Source of the DNA: Typha latifolia
Taxonomy: Eukaryota > Streptophyta > Magnoliopsida > Poales > Typhaceae
Length of the DNA stretch: 64,000 nt
Assembly: GCA_019914945.1 (NCBI GenBank)
Contig: CM034108.1
Location: forward strand, 10,604,280-10,668,279
Direction: 5' to 3'
Made by a program: the position numbers and the translations under genes
Notes under the pieces: generated by a model
What the model saw: only the letters and a program-made list of their open reading frames with translations
What the model was told of the DNA's origin: nothing
The model's database searches: none
Shown here: positions 23,742-34,139 of the stretch, piece by piece
How the letters are laid out: each line of letters starts with the position of its first letter
How positions within the stretch are numbered: position 1 is the stretch's first letter

Positions 23742-25381
23742 TGGCGCCGGTTTTTTTTTTTGTCGTCTCTTGATCCAAGAGGATGTGTGGGTATGAAGGT
23801 TAAGGAGTGGAGTTTATTCTGAGATTCGTCGGGATCTTGGTGTGGGAATTTGGAGTTCGGATCGATGATGGAGGGAGAGAAGGTGGTATAATTAGTAGTG
23901 GATCAATTGTGTTTACGGTGCGGAATTTGATGTTCTTATGTTCTTGGATTAGATTTCGCGGGGGAGATGACCCAAATTTGGAGAGGAGAGGGAGTGGAAT
24001 GGTTGGAATGAAAGACGGAGTCAGTTCAAATCTCTGACGCTGCGTTTGCAACGGAATTGGCGGGAAGTGAGGAGGCAACGGTCACTAACCTCCTAAAGGG
24101 CTGTCCCTTCTTCTAAATATCTAATTAGGAGGGTAGAATGGACCCGATAACCCTGTTACCAAATCACAGTTGAACATTTTTTTATTTTATTTTTATTGGG
24201 GGTGGATATATATCATACAAGGTGGATGGCACGAGTTATTCAGATTTATGTAAATTATTTAGGTTATAAACAATTTTTTTTAATGTTATAAATAAGTACT
24301 TTTGTATTATATGGATCAATTGGTTCTTAAATAGGTTAGTTAGGGTATAAATACGGTAACCATGTCACAAGTATGTTGATGAATGAGTTAAGATAATAAA
24401 TACGAATGCAATTCATTTAATAATCGGATTAGACGAATTGACTCATTTATGATCCGGAAATTTTCCATTTCACACCCGTATTTTACATTTATTTTTTTTG
24501 CAATTTTTGTAATTCAAGCTTTGCCTTTTGTTCAGATAACTCACAGAAAAGGCTCTACTTAGGATGTTTATTGAAAAATTCAATAGAAAATATAGTGGGT
24601 TATGTGCATGAAAAAAATGCCTTAGATTTTAGTAATCATAAGATTTTGTTCTTGAAACTATATGCGTTCAATTTTTATATAAATAAATGTGTGTAATTTA
24701 TGTAAAAGATATGCACAATAGCTCAATTTTACTATTTGAAAATTAAAAGATTTTTTTTTTTGTGTATAAATACCCGCAAATATAAGGGTTTGAAATGAAA
24801 ATGGAAAAATATATGGGAGAAGTAGGGAAAGAGGGTGGTTTGGTCTAACAGATTAAACTGCACTTTTATTTCCCTCTAAAAAGAATGGTATTTATACCAT
24901 ATACACTACCACGTATGTGACTAAGGCCACCGTCTTCTTTAAATAATTTATATTTGTCCTAGTTGATCCTGATTCGACATTAGAAGTATATTGATTGTTC
25001 CTCAATATAAATTAATTCATCAAGTTGATGATAAAATTCATGGCCCTTCTAGTGGACGTTACGCACTTATTACACAACAACCCCTTAGAGGATGGGCTAA
25101 GCAAGGGGGACTGTTAATATTAACACCCATTAATTGCATTGATCTACCCAACCATCTCAAAGTCCACTTGCTTGTAAACATGATAGAAAGAAAATAAAAA
25201 GTCTTCTCAAAGTCTTCATCACTTGATGGAACCACTTTGTCTTAACAACCCATCTCTTCTTATACAGAGAGGATCCATTTAGCCTCCATCTGAACTGATC
25301 CTTGTTACTACTTCATCTTCTGTACCTGTTCATTTACTCCTCCCCCCTACTTCCTTGCAGCTGTGACTCCTCTTGCTCACT
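23742..25381. other. Intergenic region with COBL 5' leader and NLR2 promoter
   Basis: 23742-24100 should be the COBL 5' UTR and promoter, beginning with a poly-T run. The middle is AT-rich with no gene. From about 25120 it matches the upstream DNA of NLR4 and NLR5: CCATTAATTGCA at 25127-25138, an AAAGTCTTCTC block, then a TGTTACTAC...CTTCTGTA leader ending CTTGCAGCTGTGACTCC just before the NLR2 ATG. Confidence 0.55.
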
Positions 25382-28024
25382 ATGGAGTTTTTAGCATCCA
25401 TCTTTGACAACATATTCCGTCCACTGAAAGATTTCTTTGCTAAATCATTTGGCTACGTGATGTCCTGCCAAGACTACATAGAAGCTCTAAGGAATGAAAT
25501 GAATGAGCTGAGGAGCAAGAGAGATGATGTGAAGAGAATGGTGAATGCAGAGGAGCTGCGAGGCAGGGTGCCTACGAGCCAAGTAAAGCTGTGGCTCGAG
25601 AGAGTCGCGGCGCTCGAAGAACAAGCCGCCAAGGTCGACGAGGAGTTCCGCGAGCGGCTCACCGCACCCGGGAACCAATCGAAACGCGTGTTATCGACTT
25701 ATCAGCTCAGCAAGAAGGCCGATAAAATGGTCACTGAGGCATATGATTTGAAGGACAAAGGTAGCTTCAATAAGGTAGCCGATGAATTAGTCCAAGTCCG
25801 TTTCGAGGAGATGCCAAGTACGCCGGTCGTCGGCATGGCCTCCTTGCTTGACCAACTCAGTGATTCTCTCGCAAACGACGAGGTAGGCGTCGTAGGGATC
25901 TATGGCATGGGCGGTGTTGGAAAGACCGCTCTCCTGACCAAATTCAACAACGAGATCCTCGCTGTAGCGGAACAGATCAACTTGGCAATCTACATCGAGG
26001 TAACGAAGGATTTCAACATGGAGGAGATCCAAAAGGTGATAGGAGATCGCCTCGGCTTGTCCTGGGAGAGGAAGACGCCCAAAGAGCGTGCACTGATTTT
26101 GTACAAGGTATTAAGCAATACGAACTTTGTGCTACTTCTTGATGATCTATGGGAGCCTTTGAATCTTCGGAAGCTAGGAGTTCCGATACCGAAGCGGCAA
26201 TCGAAGAGCAAGATCTTATTGGCGACAAGAATCGAAGACGTCTGCGATCAGATGGATGTCAAGAAAAAGATCAAGGTGGAGCGCTTGCCACAGGGTGAGG
26301 CATGGGAATTGTTCCAAGAAAAGGTTGGTGAGGCATTAGCCTGCTCCAACTCGAGCATCCGGTGTCAGGCAGAGGACGTGGCCGCCAAGTGTGGCGGTCT
26401 TCCCCTCGCACTCATCACAGTCGGCCGGGCAATGGCGAGCAAGAGGACTGCGAAAGAATGGAAGCATGCCATCACCGACCTCAAGAGCGCCCCATGGCAG
26501 CTCCTTGGCATGGGGACTGATGTCTTTGATCATCTGAAACGCAGCTACGCTAACTTACCGACCGAGCAGTTGAGGACTTGCCTCTTCTACTGCTCTCTTT
26601 TCCCTGAAGAATTCTCCATCCATAAGGACTGGATCACTCATTACTGCATTGCTGAAGGATTAATAGATGACCTATACACTGAGGTAGATGAGATCTTTAA
26701 CATGGGGCATCATCTCCTTGGTGTACTAAAGAGAGTTTCCTTAATAGAACAAGGTGATGATGAATACTATATCAAGATGCACCCCATGGTCCGGGCCATG
26801 GTCTTGTGGATTACATCGGAATTTGGGGGCAAGAAGACAAAATTAATAGTGCAAGCCGGCACCGGGCTGAAGGAAGCACCAAGAGCTGAGAAATGGACCG
26901 AAGCTGAGATGATATCACTAATGTATAACGACATTCGTGAGCTCTACGAGGCACCAAATAGCCCTCATTTGCGAACTCTGCTGCTTCATCAAAATCCTGC
27001 ATTGGAGAAGATATGTGATGGATTCTTTCAGTTCATGCCATCACTTAGAATCTTAGATATTTCTCTGACTTCAATAAGCAAGTTGCCATCGGGGATCGGC
27101 TCCTTGGCTTGCTTGCAGTATCTTGAATTCTGCGCGACCAAAATCACGTCGCTGCCAAGGGAGCTCGGATCTCTGATAAATTTAAGATCTCTACTACTCA
27201 GTAGGACGCCTATCCAGACAATCCCGAGCGGCGTGATAGGTGGTCTGTTGGCATTGGAGGTGTTGTACATGTACAAAAGTTATGGAGATTGGAAGGTTGG
27301 GTCTAGTGACACAGGGGTGGAGTTCCAAGAGTTAGAGAGTTTGAGGAGGCTTAAGGCACTTGAGATAACCATAAAAACTGTCACTGCTTTGCAGAAGCTC
27401 TCACAATCGTATCAACTCGCAAGATCAACACGACGTCTACATTTAAATGGCTGCCCTGGACTGCTGACAATCCAATTGCCCTCTTCGAATCTTTGGAAGA
27501 ACATGACTGGATTGAGCTTCGTGAGGATTGATAATTGTGATGACTTAGAAGATGTGATCATTGATTGCAGCAGTGCAGATGACGAGCTGTCAGTCCTATC
27601 TACTCTTCAGGAACTCATCCTTCAAGGGCTAAAGAATACTAGGATTGTCTGGAAAGGAGGTTGTGTTCAACACCTTACAAACTTAAACATTTGGTTTTGC
27701 AATGGAATAGAGCGGCTGATTGAAATATTGAGTGAAGAACAACAAGAACTACAAGAATGTAGGTTGATTACTGCCTTCCCTAACCTCAAGTGGTTGTATC
27801 TCCACGGCCTGCCAGATTTGATGAGCCTAAGCAGAGGAAGGACTTTATTGGCCTTCCCCTCATTGGAGATCCTCAAGGTGTTGAAGTGCCCCAAGCTCAG
27901 GACACTAAAGCTATCTGCAGAGAAACTAAAAGAGATTAAAGGTACCATAGGATGGTGGGATGGAGTGGAATGGGATGATGATGACCACAAATATGCTCTC
28001 TTGCCCCTCTTCAAACAGCTGTGA
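25382..28024 (+). CDS. CC-NB-LRR immune receptor NLR2 (RPS2/RPS5-like)
   Basis: 880 residues from the first ATG (MEFLASIFDNIFRPLKDFF). The frame stays open three codons further upstream but has no ATG there, and the paralogues agree on this start. CC at about 1-150. NB-ARC: P-loop GMGGVGKTA 175-183, kinase-2 LLLDDLW 251-257, RNBS-B KILLATR, CGGLPLAL, RNBS-D CLFYCSLFP. The switch motif is MHP at 466-468. LRRs from about 505 on, with the shared acidic WDDDD tail. The role is inferred from the family: an intracellular effector-triggered immune receptor of unknown ligand. 251 bp over the P-loop (25764-26014) are identical to NLR3. The variable acidic loop in the late LRR reads EEQQELQE. Confidence 0.93.
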   Translation: MEFLASIFDNIFRPLKDFFAKSFGYVMSCQDYIEALRNEMNELRSKRDDVKRMVNAEELRGRVPTSQVKLWLERVAALEEQAAKVDEEFRERLTAPGNQSKRVLSTYQLSKKADKMVTEAYDLKDKGSFNKVADELVQVRFEEMPSTPVVGMASLLDQLSDSLANDEVGVVGIYGMGGVGKTALLTKFNNEILAVAEQINLAIYIEVTKDFNMEEIQKVIGDRLGLSWERKTPKERALILYKVLSNTNFVLLLDDLWEPLNLRKLGVPIPKRQSKSKILLATRIEDVCDQMDVKKKIKVERLPQGEAWELFQEKVGEALACSNSSIRCQAEDVAAKCGGLPLALITVGRAMASKRTAKEWKHAITDLKSAPWQLLGMGTDVFDHLKRSYANLPTEQLRTCLFYCSLFPEEFSIHKDWITHYCIAEGLIDDLYTEVDEIFNMGHHLLGVLKRVSLIEQGDDEYYIKMHPMVRAMVLWITSEFGGKKTKLIVQAGTGLKEAPRAEKWTEAEMISLMYNDIRELYEAPNSPHLRTLLLHQNPALEKICDGFFQFMPSLRILDISLTSISKLPSGIGSLACLQYLEFCATKITSLPRELGSLINLRSLLLSRTPIQTIPSGVIGGLLALEVLYMYKSYGDWKVGSSDTGVEFQELESLRRLKALEITIKTVTALQKLSQSYQLARSTRRLHLNGCPGLLTIQLPSSNLWKNMTGLSFVRIDNCDDLEDVIIDCSSADDELSVLSTLQELILQGLKNTRIVWKGGCVQHLTNLNIWFCNGIERLIEILSEEQQELQECRLITAFPNLKWLYLHGLPDLMSLSRGRTLLAFPSLEILKVLKCPKLRTLKLSAEKLKEIKGTIGWWDGVEWDDDDHKYALLPLFKQL

Positions 28025-29353
28025 TGGATGATGACTTTGTACATCCATAGTGTTGATGTCTATCTCGCTTTCGTAAAATAATTGGCATCCTCACATGTGA
28101 AATTTCCAATCCAAGTTGTACAACAGAGTTTATTTGTATCTTATCTTAATTTTACTTGAGCTATTTTTCTTTTTGCTAAAAAATGGTTCACAAAGAACTC
28201 AGAGGAAGTGCCAATTCCCTATGTGAAATATAAGATCTCCCGGATGCATATCCTCTTTCCAGGTTGCCCATCACAATGACTCCCAAATTTAAATCTTTCA
28301 AGCACTGCCCCTCCGACAGCAACCCATTCAACCTAACAACTTGTCGTTCATAAGGAGAATTTGCGAGTAGGAGATAGACTCCCTTCTACTTGTAGCTCAC
28401 TGTTGGAGTATTAGTAAGAATTTTGAGACTATAAATGAGTTTAAAATATACCAAATATATATGTATATACATGTTGGAATACATGAGCATATCTCAAAGT
28501 TTAGAATATACCAAATATATCCTAAAATTAGTTTAAAATATACCAAATATATGATTATTAAATTGGTTATATTCTGTTTATTATCTCAACCTGATTAATT
28601 TGTTTATGAGCCAATTAATTAGTCTACAACCCCAAATAAACTCATAAATGATGTATAAAAACTTGAATAACTTGTGTTACTTGATAACCTTTTTATGACT
28701 CATGTGACTCTTTTAATAAATGAGTGATATTTTAGATTATTTTTTTAGAATAGTTGATCAGTTGTAAGTTTAAGGATGTTTTAGGTTTAATTATTTTGTG
28801 TTTCTTATCTTTGGATTAGATTGAATTAAAGTGACTCTTATAATATAAAATTATCATATTATAGAGTTAATAGAGCATAATCACTTATTTTAACATTTGA
28901 TATATGTATTATCTCTAAGTGTCTTATTTACTCGATACTCTTTATACTTTAAAAAAAAATTGATTTGTTCGTCACCTTAAAAAAGACAAATAAAAATTAA
29001 CTGCATTTTTGGTGTAAAATTTTCTAAATTCTATAATGATTTTGGAGGGTTTATTCTCTTTATTTGCTTGATCAAATTAGTAGATGGAATTTTAATCAGT
29101 TGAGTAGACCCAATTAATCTTGGTTTCACCTTCATCAATTTTGAACCACTCTCCTTGGTGTACTCGCTACAATTGAGAGTTTGGTTCTTGTTCTCTCTTA
29201 TTCCTACAATAAAAGGGAAAAAAGAATAAGGATTAGCAAATGGAACCAAACAAGGAATTTACTGTGCCTTATTTTAAAGCTCTAAAAGCTTTCTTTGCAG
29301 AAACTAAATAAAACCTTGTCTTAAACTCTTAGTTAAAGAAATTAAAGAAACAA
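28025..29353. other. NLR2 downstream flank
   Basis: The first 400 bp match the DNA downstream of NLR3 and NLR5 (GGTTCACAAAGAACTC, a TCACAA..CTCCCAA phrase, GTTGGAGTAT), so the duplicated unit included the 3' flank. The rest is AT-rich without a supported gene. Confidence 0.5.
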
Positions 29354-29358
29354 GAAAC

Positions 29359-30128
29359 TGTTAAAAATTGGCTCAAATTCAGTTTTCAGCAAAAATTCAG
29401 CAATGTTCAGCTTTTCTGTGCCGCGCGTTCGAACGGGCCCTGAGGGCGTTCGAACGCGGGCTCAGAGAGAGAGAGCAGTCTGAGAAGCAGGCGTTCGAAC
29501 GGCCCCAGCCGCGTTCGAACGCGAGCCAACCCGAGAGCAGACTTTCTACAGGCGTTCGAACGGGCCCCAGCCGCGTTCGAACGCGAGCCAACCCGAGAGC
29601 AACATGTTCTGCAGGCGTTCGAATGGGCCCCTCCCGCGTTCGAACGCCCCTTCAGTTTTGCAGTATGAATACTGGGTGCGTTCGAACGCGACCCTGAAAA
29701 TCCCCTTTTCTGAACCTGACTATAAATACTAAAGTTAGGTATTAGGGCTTGGTAGTTGGAAGAACATTAATGAGGGTTGAGCCACCATTGTATTGAGAGT
29801 GATTAGAGTTGTTAAACTCTTTGTAAGTGAGGGATTTGCATAGTGAAGAAGATTGCTCCGCCCGTGGACGTAGGCACATTGCCGAACCACGTAAATCTTG
29901 TCTCTCTCTCTCTATTGTCTCCATTATTGGTTTTGTTGGTGCTTGCATATTTTAGGGTGTTAATCCGTGGTTAGAACTTGCTTATGGCTTTTCTAACACC
30001 ATTAACATTCCTATTGGAGTATTTGTATGCTTTGCATTGGGTGTTTTTTCTCTATTCCCATTTAAACATATTTGGGGTTGAAGGTCTTGCTTCCGCTTCC
30101 TTCACCCATTTGGGGTATTTGCACAACA
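29359..30128 (+). mobile_element. Solo Copia-type LTR upstream of NLR3
   Basis: The 770-bp element begins TGTTAAAAATTGG, ends TTGCACAACA and is flanked by the perfect 5-bp target duplication GAAAC (29354-29358 and 30129-30133). It has a TATA-like ACTATAAATAC near 29720. Its downstream part reads CCGTGGACGTAGGCAC and CCGAACCACGTAAA, a signature common in plant Copia LTRs. No primer site, pol frame or second LTR is present, so it is a solo LTR left by recombination. It points towards NLR3, whose ATG is at 30412. Confidence 0.85.
29427..29693. repeat. GCGTTCGAACGC palindrome array within the solo LTR
   Basis: Nine copies of GTTCGAACG or close variants, many in the full 12-bp palindrome GCGTTCGAACGC. 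Three longer units of about 61-63 bp begin at 29491, 29552 and 29615, each holding two palindromes. The region is CpG-rich within AT-rich DNA. The 109-residue open frame over it is low-complexity and not a gene. Confidence 0.8.
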
Positions 30129-30411
30129 GAAACGAGTTCTAAAACTTGGTGGGATACCATAAAGTTCCCATCTCAAGTCCTCGCCTGCATAGGTTGACTT
30201 CTTAACGCAATCTCTTCTCATGTTCATCTTTTTAAAATGGTGTCATTTTAAATAAACACCATTAGTCTTCATTATCGCCCAACCAAACCTTTGTCAAACT
30301 CTATATATCTTCTTGGCAATCTCTTCTCATGTTCATCAAGTTCCCTCCCACACACCGAGAATTCATTTAGTTTCTTCTGTATCTCGGCATCCGTGACTCC
30401 TCTTGCTCATC

Positions 30412-33060
30412 ATGGAGTTTTTAGCGACCATCTTTGACGACATATTCCGTCCTCTTAAAGATTTCTTTGCTAAAACGCTTGGCTACGTGATGTCCTGCAA
30501 AGACTACATAGAAGCTCTAGAGAATGAAATGGATGAATTGAAGAGCAGGATCGATGACGTGAAGATGATGGTGGATGCAGAGGAGCGCCGAGGGAGGGTG
30601 CCTACGAGCCAAGTGAAGCTGTGGCTCGAAAGAGTCGCGGCGCTCGAAGAACAAGCCACCAAGGTCGACTTGGAGTTCCGCGAGCGGCTCACCGCCCGCC
30701 GGAACCAATCGAAACGCGTGTTATCGACTTATCATCTCCGGAAGAAGGCTGATGAGATGCTCATCACTAAGCCAGGTGATTTGAAGGACAAAGGTGGCTT
30801 CAATAAGGTAGCCGATGAATTAGTCCAAGTCCGTTTCGAGGAGATGCCAAGTACGCCGGTCGTCGGCATGGCCTCCTTGCTTGACCAACTCAGTGATTCT
30901 CTCGCAAACGACGAGGTAGGCGTCGTAGGGATCTATGGCATGGGCGGTGTTGGAAAGACCGCTCTCCTGACCAAATTCAACAACGAGATCCTCGCTGTAG
31001 CGGAACAGATCAACTTGGCAATCTACATCGAGGTAACGAAGGATTTCGACATGGAGGAGATCCAAAAGGTGATAGGAGATCGCCTCGGCTTGTCGTGGGA
31101 GAAGACGACGCCGAAAGAACGTGCGCTGGTCTTGTACAAGGTATTGAGCAAGATGAACTTCGTGCTAATTCTTGACGATCTATGGGAGCCTTTGAATCTC
31201 CGAATGCTAGGAGTTCCGATACCGAAACGGCAATCGAAGAGCAAGATCATATTGGCGACGCGAATCGAAGACGTCTGCGATCAAATGGATGCCAAGAAAA
31301 AGATCAAGGTGGAGCGCTTGCCACAGGATGAGGCATGGGAATTGTTCCAAGAAAAGGTTGGTGAGGCATTACTCTCCCCCAACTCGAGGATCCGATGCCA
31401 CGCAGAGGAGCTGGCCGCCAAGTGTGGCGGTCTTCCCCTCGCGCTCATCACGGTCGGCCGGGCGATGGCGAGCAAGAGGACAGCAAACGAATGGAAGCAT
31501 GCCATCACCGTCCTCAAGAGCGCACCATGGCAGCTCCTTGGCATGGAGACTGATGTCTTCGATCATCTGAAACGCAGCTACGATAACTTGCCCACCGACA
31601 AGTTGAGGACTTGCCTCTTCTACTGCTCTCTTTTCCCTGAAAAAATCTCCATCTGTAAGGACCTGATCACTGATTATTGCGTAGGTGAAGGATTAATAGA
31701 TGACTTATACATTGAGGTAGATGAGATGTATAACATGGGGCATCATCTCCTTGGTGTACTACAGACATCTTCCTTACTAGAAAGAGGTGACGATGAAGAC
31801 GTAACCAAGATGCATCCCATGGTCCGGGCCATGGTCTTGTGGATTGCATCGGAATTTGGGGCCAAGAAGAAGAAATGGATAGTGCAGGCTGGCGTCGGGC
31901 TGAAGGAAGCGCCAAGAGCTGTGAAATGGACCGAAGCCGAGACGGTATCACTAATGTATAACGACATACATGAACTCTACGAGGCACCCAATAGCCCTCA
32001 TCTGCGAACTCTGATGCTTCAACGAAATCCTGCATTGGCGAAGATATGTGATGGATTCTTTCAGTTCATGCCATCTCTTACGATCTTGGATATTTCTCAT
32101 ACTTCAGTAAGCACGCTGCCATCGGGGATCGGCTCCTTAGTTTGCTTGAAGTATCTTGACTTATGCGATACCAAAATCAGCTCGCTTCCATGGGAGCTCA
32201 GATCTCTGGTGAATTTAACTTTTCTAGCATTCTCTGATACGCCTATCAAAACAATCCCGAGCGGCGTGATAGGTGGTCTGTTGGCGTTGGAGGTGTTGTA
32301 CATGGGCCAAAGCTATGTAGATTGGAAGGTTGGGTATAGTGGCACAGTGGTGGAGTTCCAAGAGTTAGAGAGTTTAAGGAGGCTCAAGGCACTTGGCATA
32401 ACTATACAAACTGTCACTGTTTTGCTGACGCTCTCACTATCTTATGGACTCGCAGGATCAACACGAGATATAATTTTAAACGGCTGCCCTGGATTGGTGA
32501 CAGTCCAATTACCCTCTTCTGATGTCTGGAAGAACATGACTGGATTGAAGAGACTGTGGATTGCTAATTGTATTAACTTAGAGTTTGTGATTATTGATGG
32601 CAGCGGTGCAAACGACGAGTTGCCAGCCCTGCCTAGTCTTCAGATACTCATCCTTCAAGAGCTAAAGAATACTAGGATTGTCTGGAAAGGAGGTTGTCTT
32701 CAACAGCTTACAAACTTAAACATTTGGTTTTGCACTGGAATAGAGCAGCTGATTGAAACATTGAGTGAAGAAGAACAACAACAAGAAGAAGAATGTAGGA
32801 TGATTACTGCCTTCCCTAACCTCAAGTGGTTGAATCTCCATGGCCTGCCAAATTTTAAGAGCCTAAGCAGACAAAGGACTTTATTGGCCTTCCCCTCATT
32901 GGAGACCCTTAATGTGGTGGAGTGCCCTATGCTCAAGACGTTAAAGTTATCTGCAGAGAAACTAAAGGAGATCAAAGGTGCCAGAGGATGGTGGGATGGA
33001 TTGGAATGGGATGATGATGACCACATATCTACTTTCTTGCCCCTCTTCAAAGAGCTGTGA
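30412..33060 (+). CDS. CC-NB-LRR immune receptor NLR3 (RPS2/RPS5-like)
   Basis: 882 residues from the ATG shared with the paralogues (MEFLATIFDDIFRPLKDFF). CC at about 1-150. P-loop GMGGVGKTA at 176-184, kinase-2 LILDDLW, RNBS-B KIILATR, CGGLPLAL, RNBS-D CLFYCSLFP. The switch motif is again MHP (TKMHPMVRAM). LRRs run from about 505 to the C-terminus, with a variable acidic loop EEEQQQEEE and the WDDDD tail. All NB-ARC signatures are intact, so the gene looks functional. The leader just before the ATG differs from NLR2, 4 and 5: only GTGACTCCTCTTGCTCAT is kept. The solo LTR ending at 30128 may have changed its promoter. Ligand unknown. Confidence 0.93.
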   Translation: MEFLATIFDDIFRPLKDFFAKTLGYVMSCKDYIEALENEMDELKSRIDDVKMMVDAEERRGRVPTSQVKLWLERVAALEEQATKVDLEFRERLTARRNQSKRVLSTYHLRKKADEMLITKPGDLKDKGGFNKVADELVQVRFEEMPSTPVVGMASLLDQLSDSLANDEVGVVGIYGMGGVGKTALLTKFNNEILAVAEQINLAIYIEVTKDFDMEEIQKVIGDRLGLSWEKTTPKERALVLYKVLSKMNFVLILDDLWEPLNLRMLGVPIPKRQSKSKIILATRIEDVCDQMDAKKKIKVERLPQDEAWELFQEKVGEALLSPNSRIRCHAEELAAKCGGLPLALITVGRAMASKRTANEWKHAITVLKSAPWQLLGMETDVFDHLKRSYDNLPTDKLRTCLFYCSLFPEKISICKDLITDYCVGEGLIDDLYIEVDEMYNMGHHLLGVLQTSSLLERGDDEDVTKMHPMVRAMVLWIASEFGAKKKKWIVQAGVGLKEAPRAVKWTEAETVSLMYNDIHELYEAPNSPHLRTLMLQRNPALAKICDGFFQFMPSLTILDISHTSVSTLPSGIGSLVCLKYLDLCDTKISSLPWELRSLVNLTFLAFSDTPIKTIPSGVIGGLLALEVLYMGQSYVDWKVGYSGTVVEFQELESLRRLKALGITIQTVTVLLTLSLSYGLAGSTRDIILNGCPGLVTVQLPSSDVWKNMTGLKRLWIANCINLEFVIIDGSGANDELPALPSLQILILQELKNTRIVWKGGCLQQLTNLNIWFCTGIEQLIETLSEEEQQQEEECRMITAFPNLKWLNLHGLPNFKSLSRQRTLLAFPSLETLNVVECPMLKTLKLSAEKLKEIKGARGWWDGLEWDDDDHISTFLPLFKEL

Positions 33061-33553
33061 TGGATGATTAGTTCGCTCATCCATCGTACGTCTACCACGT
33101 TTTTTGAAACCATTGGCATCTACGAATGTGTAACAGTAGGCTTGCCAAACCAAGTTGTACGAGAGAGTTTCTTTGTTTCTTATTGTAACCTTACCTGAAG
33201 TATTTTTCTTTTCGCTAAACTAAGGTTCACAAAGAACTCTCTCAACGGAATTAGGGTAATCACATATGAACTATATATATCGATGTATATAAAAAGACCT
33301 CCCAGATACATATCTTCGTTCCGAATTCACCATCACAACTCCCAAGTTTTAGATCTTTCGAGGCTGCTCCACCGTCACCGCCCCTCTAACAGCAATCCAT
33401 TAAACCTAACAACTTGCCATTCACAAGGATCAGGTGAGTGAATTCATTTAGGATTTGCAAGTAGGAGATAAAATATCTTCTAGTTCTAGCTCAGTGTTGG
33501 AGTATCAGGAAGAAATGAGACCATAAATAACTCATATGTGTTAGATACATACA

Positions 33554-33601
<48 letters not shown>

Positions 33602-34139
33602 AAAGACATCTCTCTATTTCCTCTCTTCTATGGCTACACCTATGTGAGTGGTTTTAACCTGAGTTGATTTGGATGCACCAATCGTTAATTGTGCACACCC
33701 ATCAGTCATGATCGCATTCAGAATAAACTATAGGATGTCTCTGTAGGAGGTCTATTATTATTATGTCTTACGTGATCATGGTCTTCTAATGCGGGTGTGA
33801 TTCTTTCGTTTATACAATTGCATATAAGCCAATCTCTTTTTTTTCTTTGATTTTCTTTTATTCCTTCTCACTCTTTTCACATGCAAACTTTATGTATATA
33901 AATATGTATCCATATATATATAGGTTTGATTGGATAAGAGTTAATATCTTCTAAGGGCCTTTTCTTTTGAGCTCTAGCGATTCTAAGTGCACCTTTCTTA
34001 CTCTCGCCTTCTCTCTCCCCTTCTCTGGCGACCGCCTTGCTGTTTCCTCCTCTTCTATTCTCCCTATTGCTAAGCATTAGCCTGCTAATTCACCGTCCTG
34101 GGCCCTTCTAGCTCTGCTAGCCTATCATTCTCTCTATAG
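33061..34139. other. NLR3 downstream flank with microsatellite
   Basis: The proximal 450 bp are homologous to the DNA downstream of NLR2 and NLR5. A (TACA)n then (TA)n microsatellite occupies about 33544-33601. No gene is seen. Confidence 0.5.
33544..33601. repeat. (TACA)n-(TA)n microsatellite
   Basis: About nine TACA units run directly into about ten TA units, probably variable between individuals. Confidence 0.95.

Noticed and set aside
25373..25381. Start of NLR2 three codons before its ATG, and likewise for NLR3 and NLR5
   Set aside because: The upstream codon is TTG; the first ATG (25382, 30412, 47548) is conserved among paralogues.
25787..26032. An 81-residue antisense frame identical in two places (also 30820-31065)
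   Set aside because: It lies opposite the NB-ARC coding strand of NLR2 and NLR3. Its identity only reflects the converted tract, and the protein has no known features.
29368..29697. A 109-residue open frame with repeated AFER / RVRT phrases
   Set aside because: It is the translation of the palindromic repeat array within the solo LTR, not a gene.
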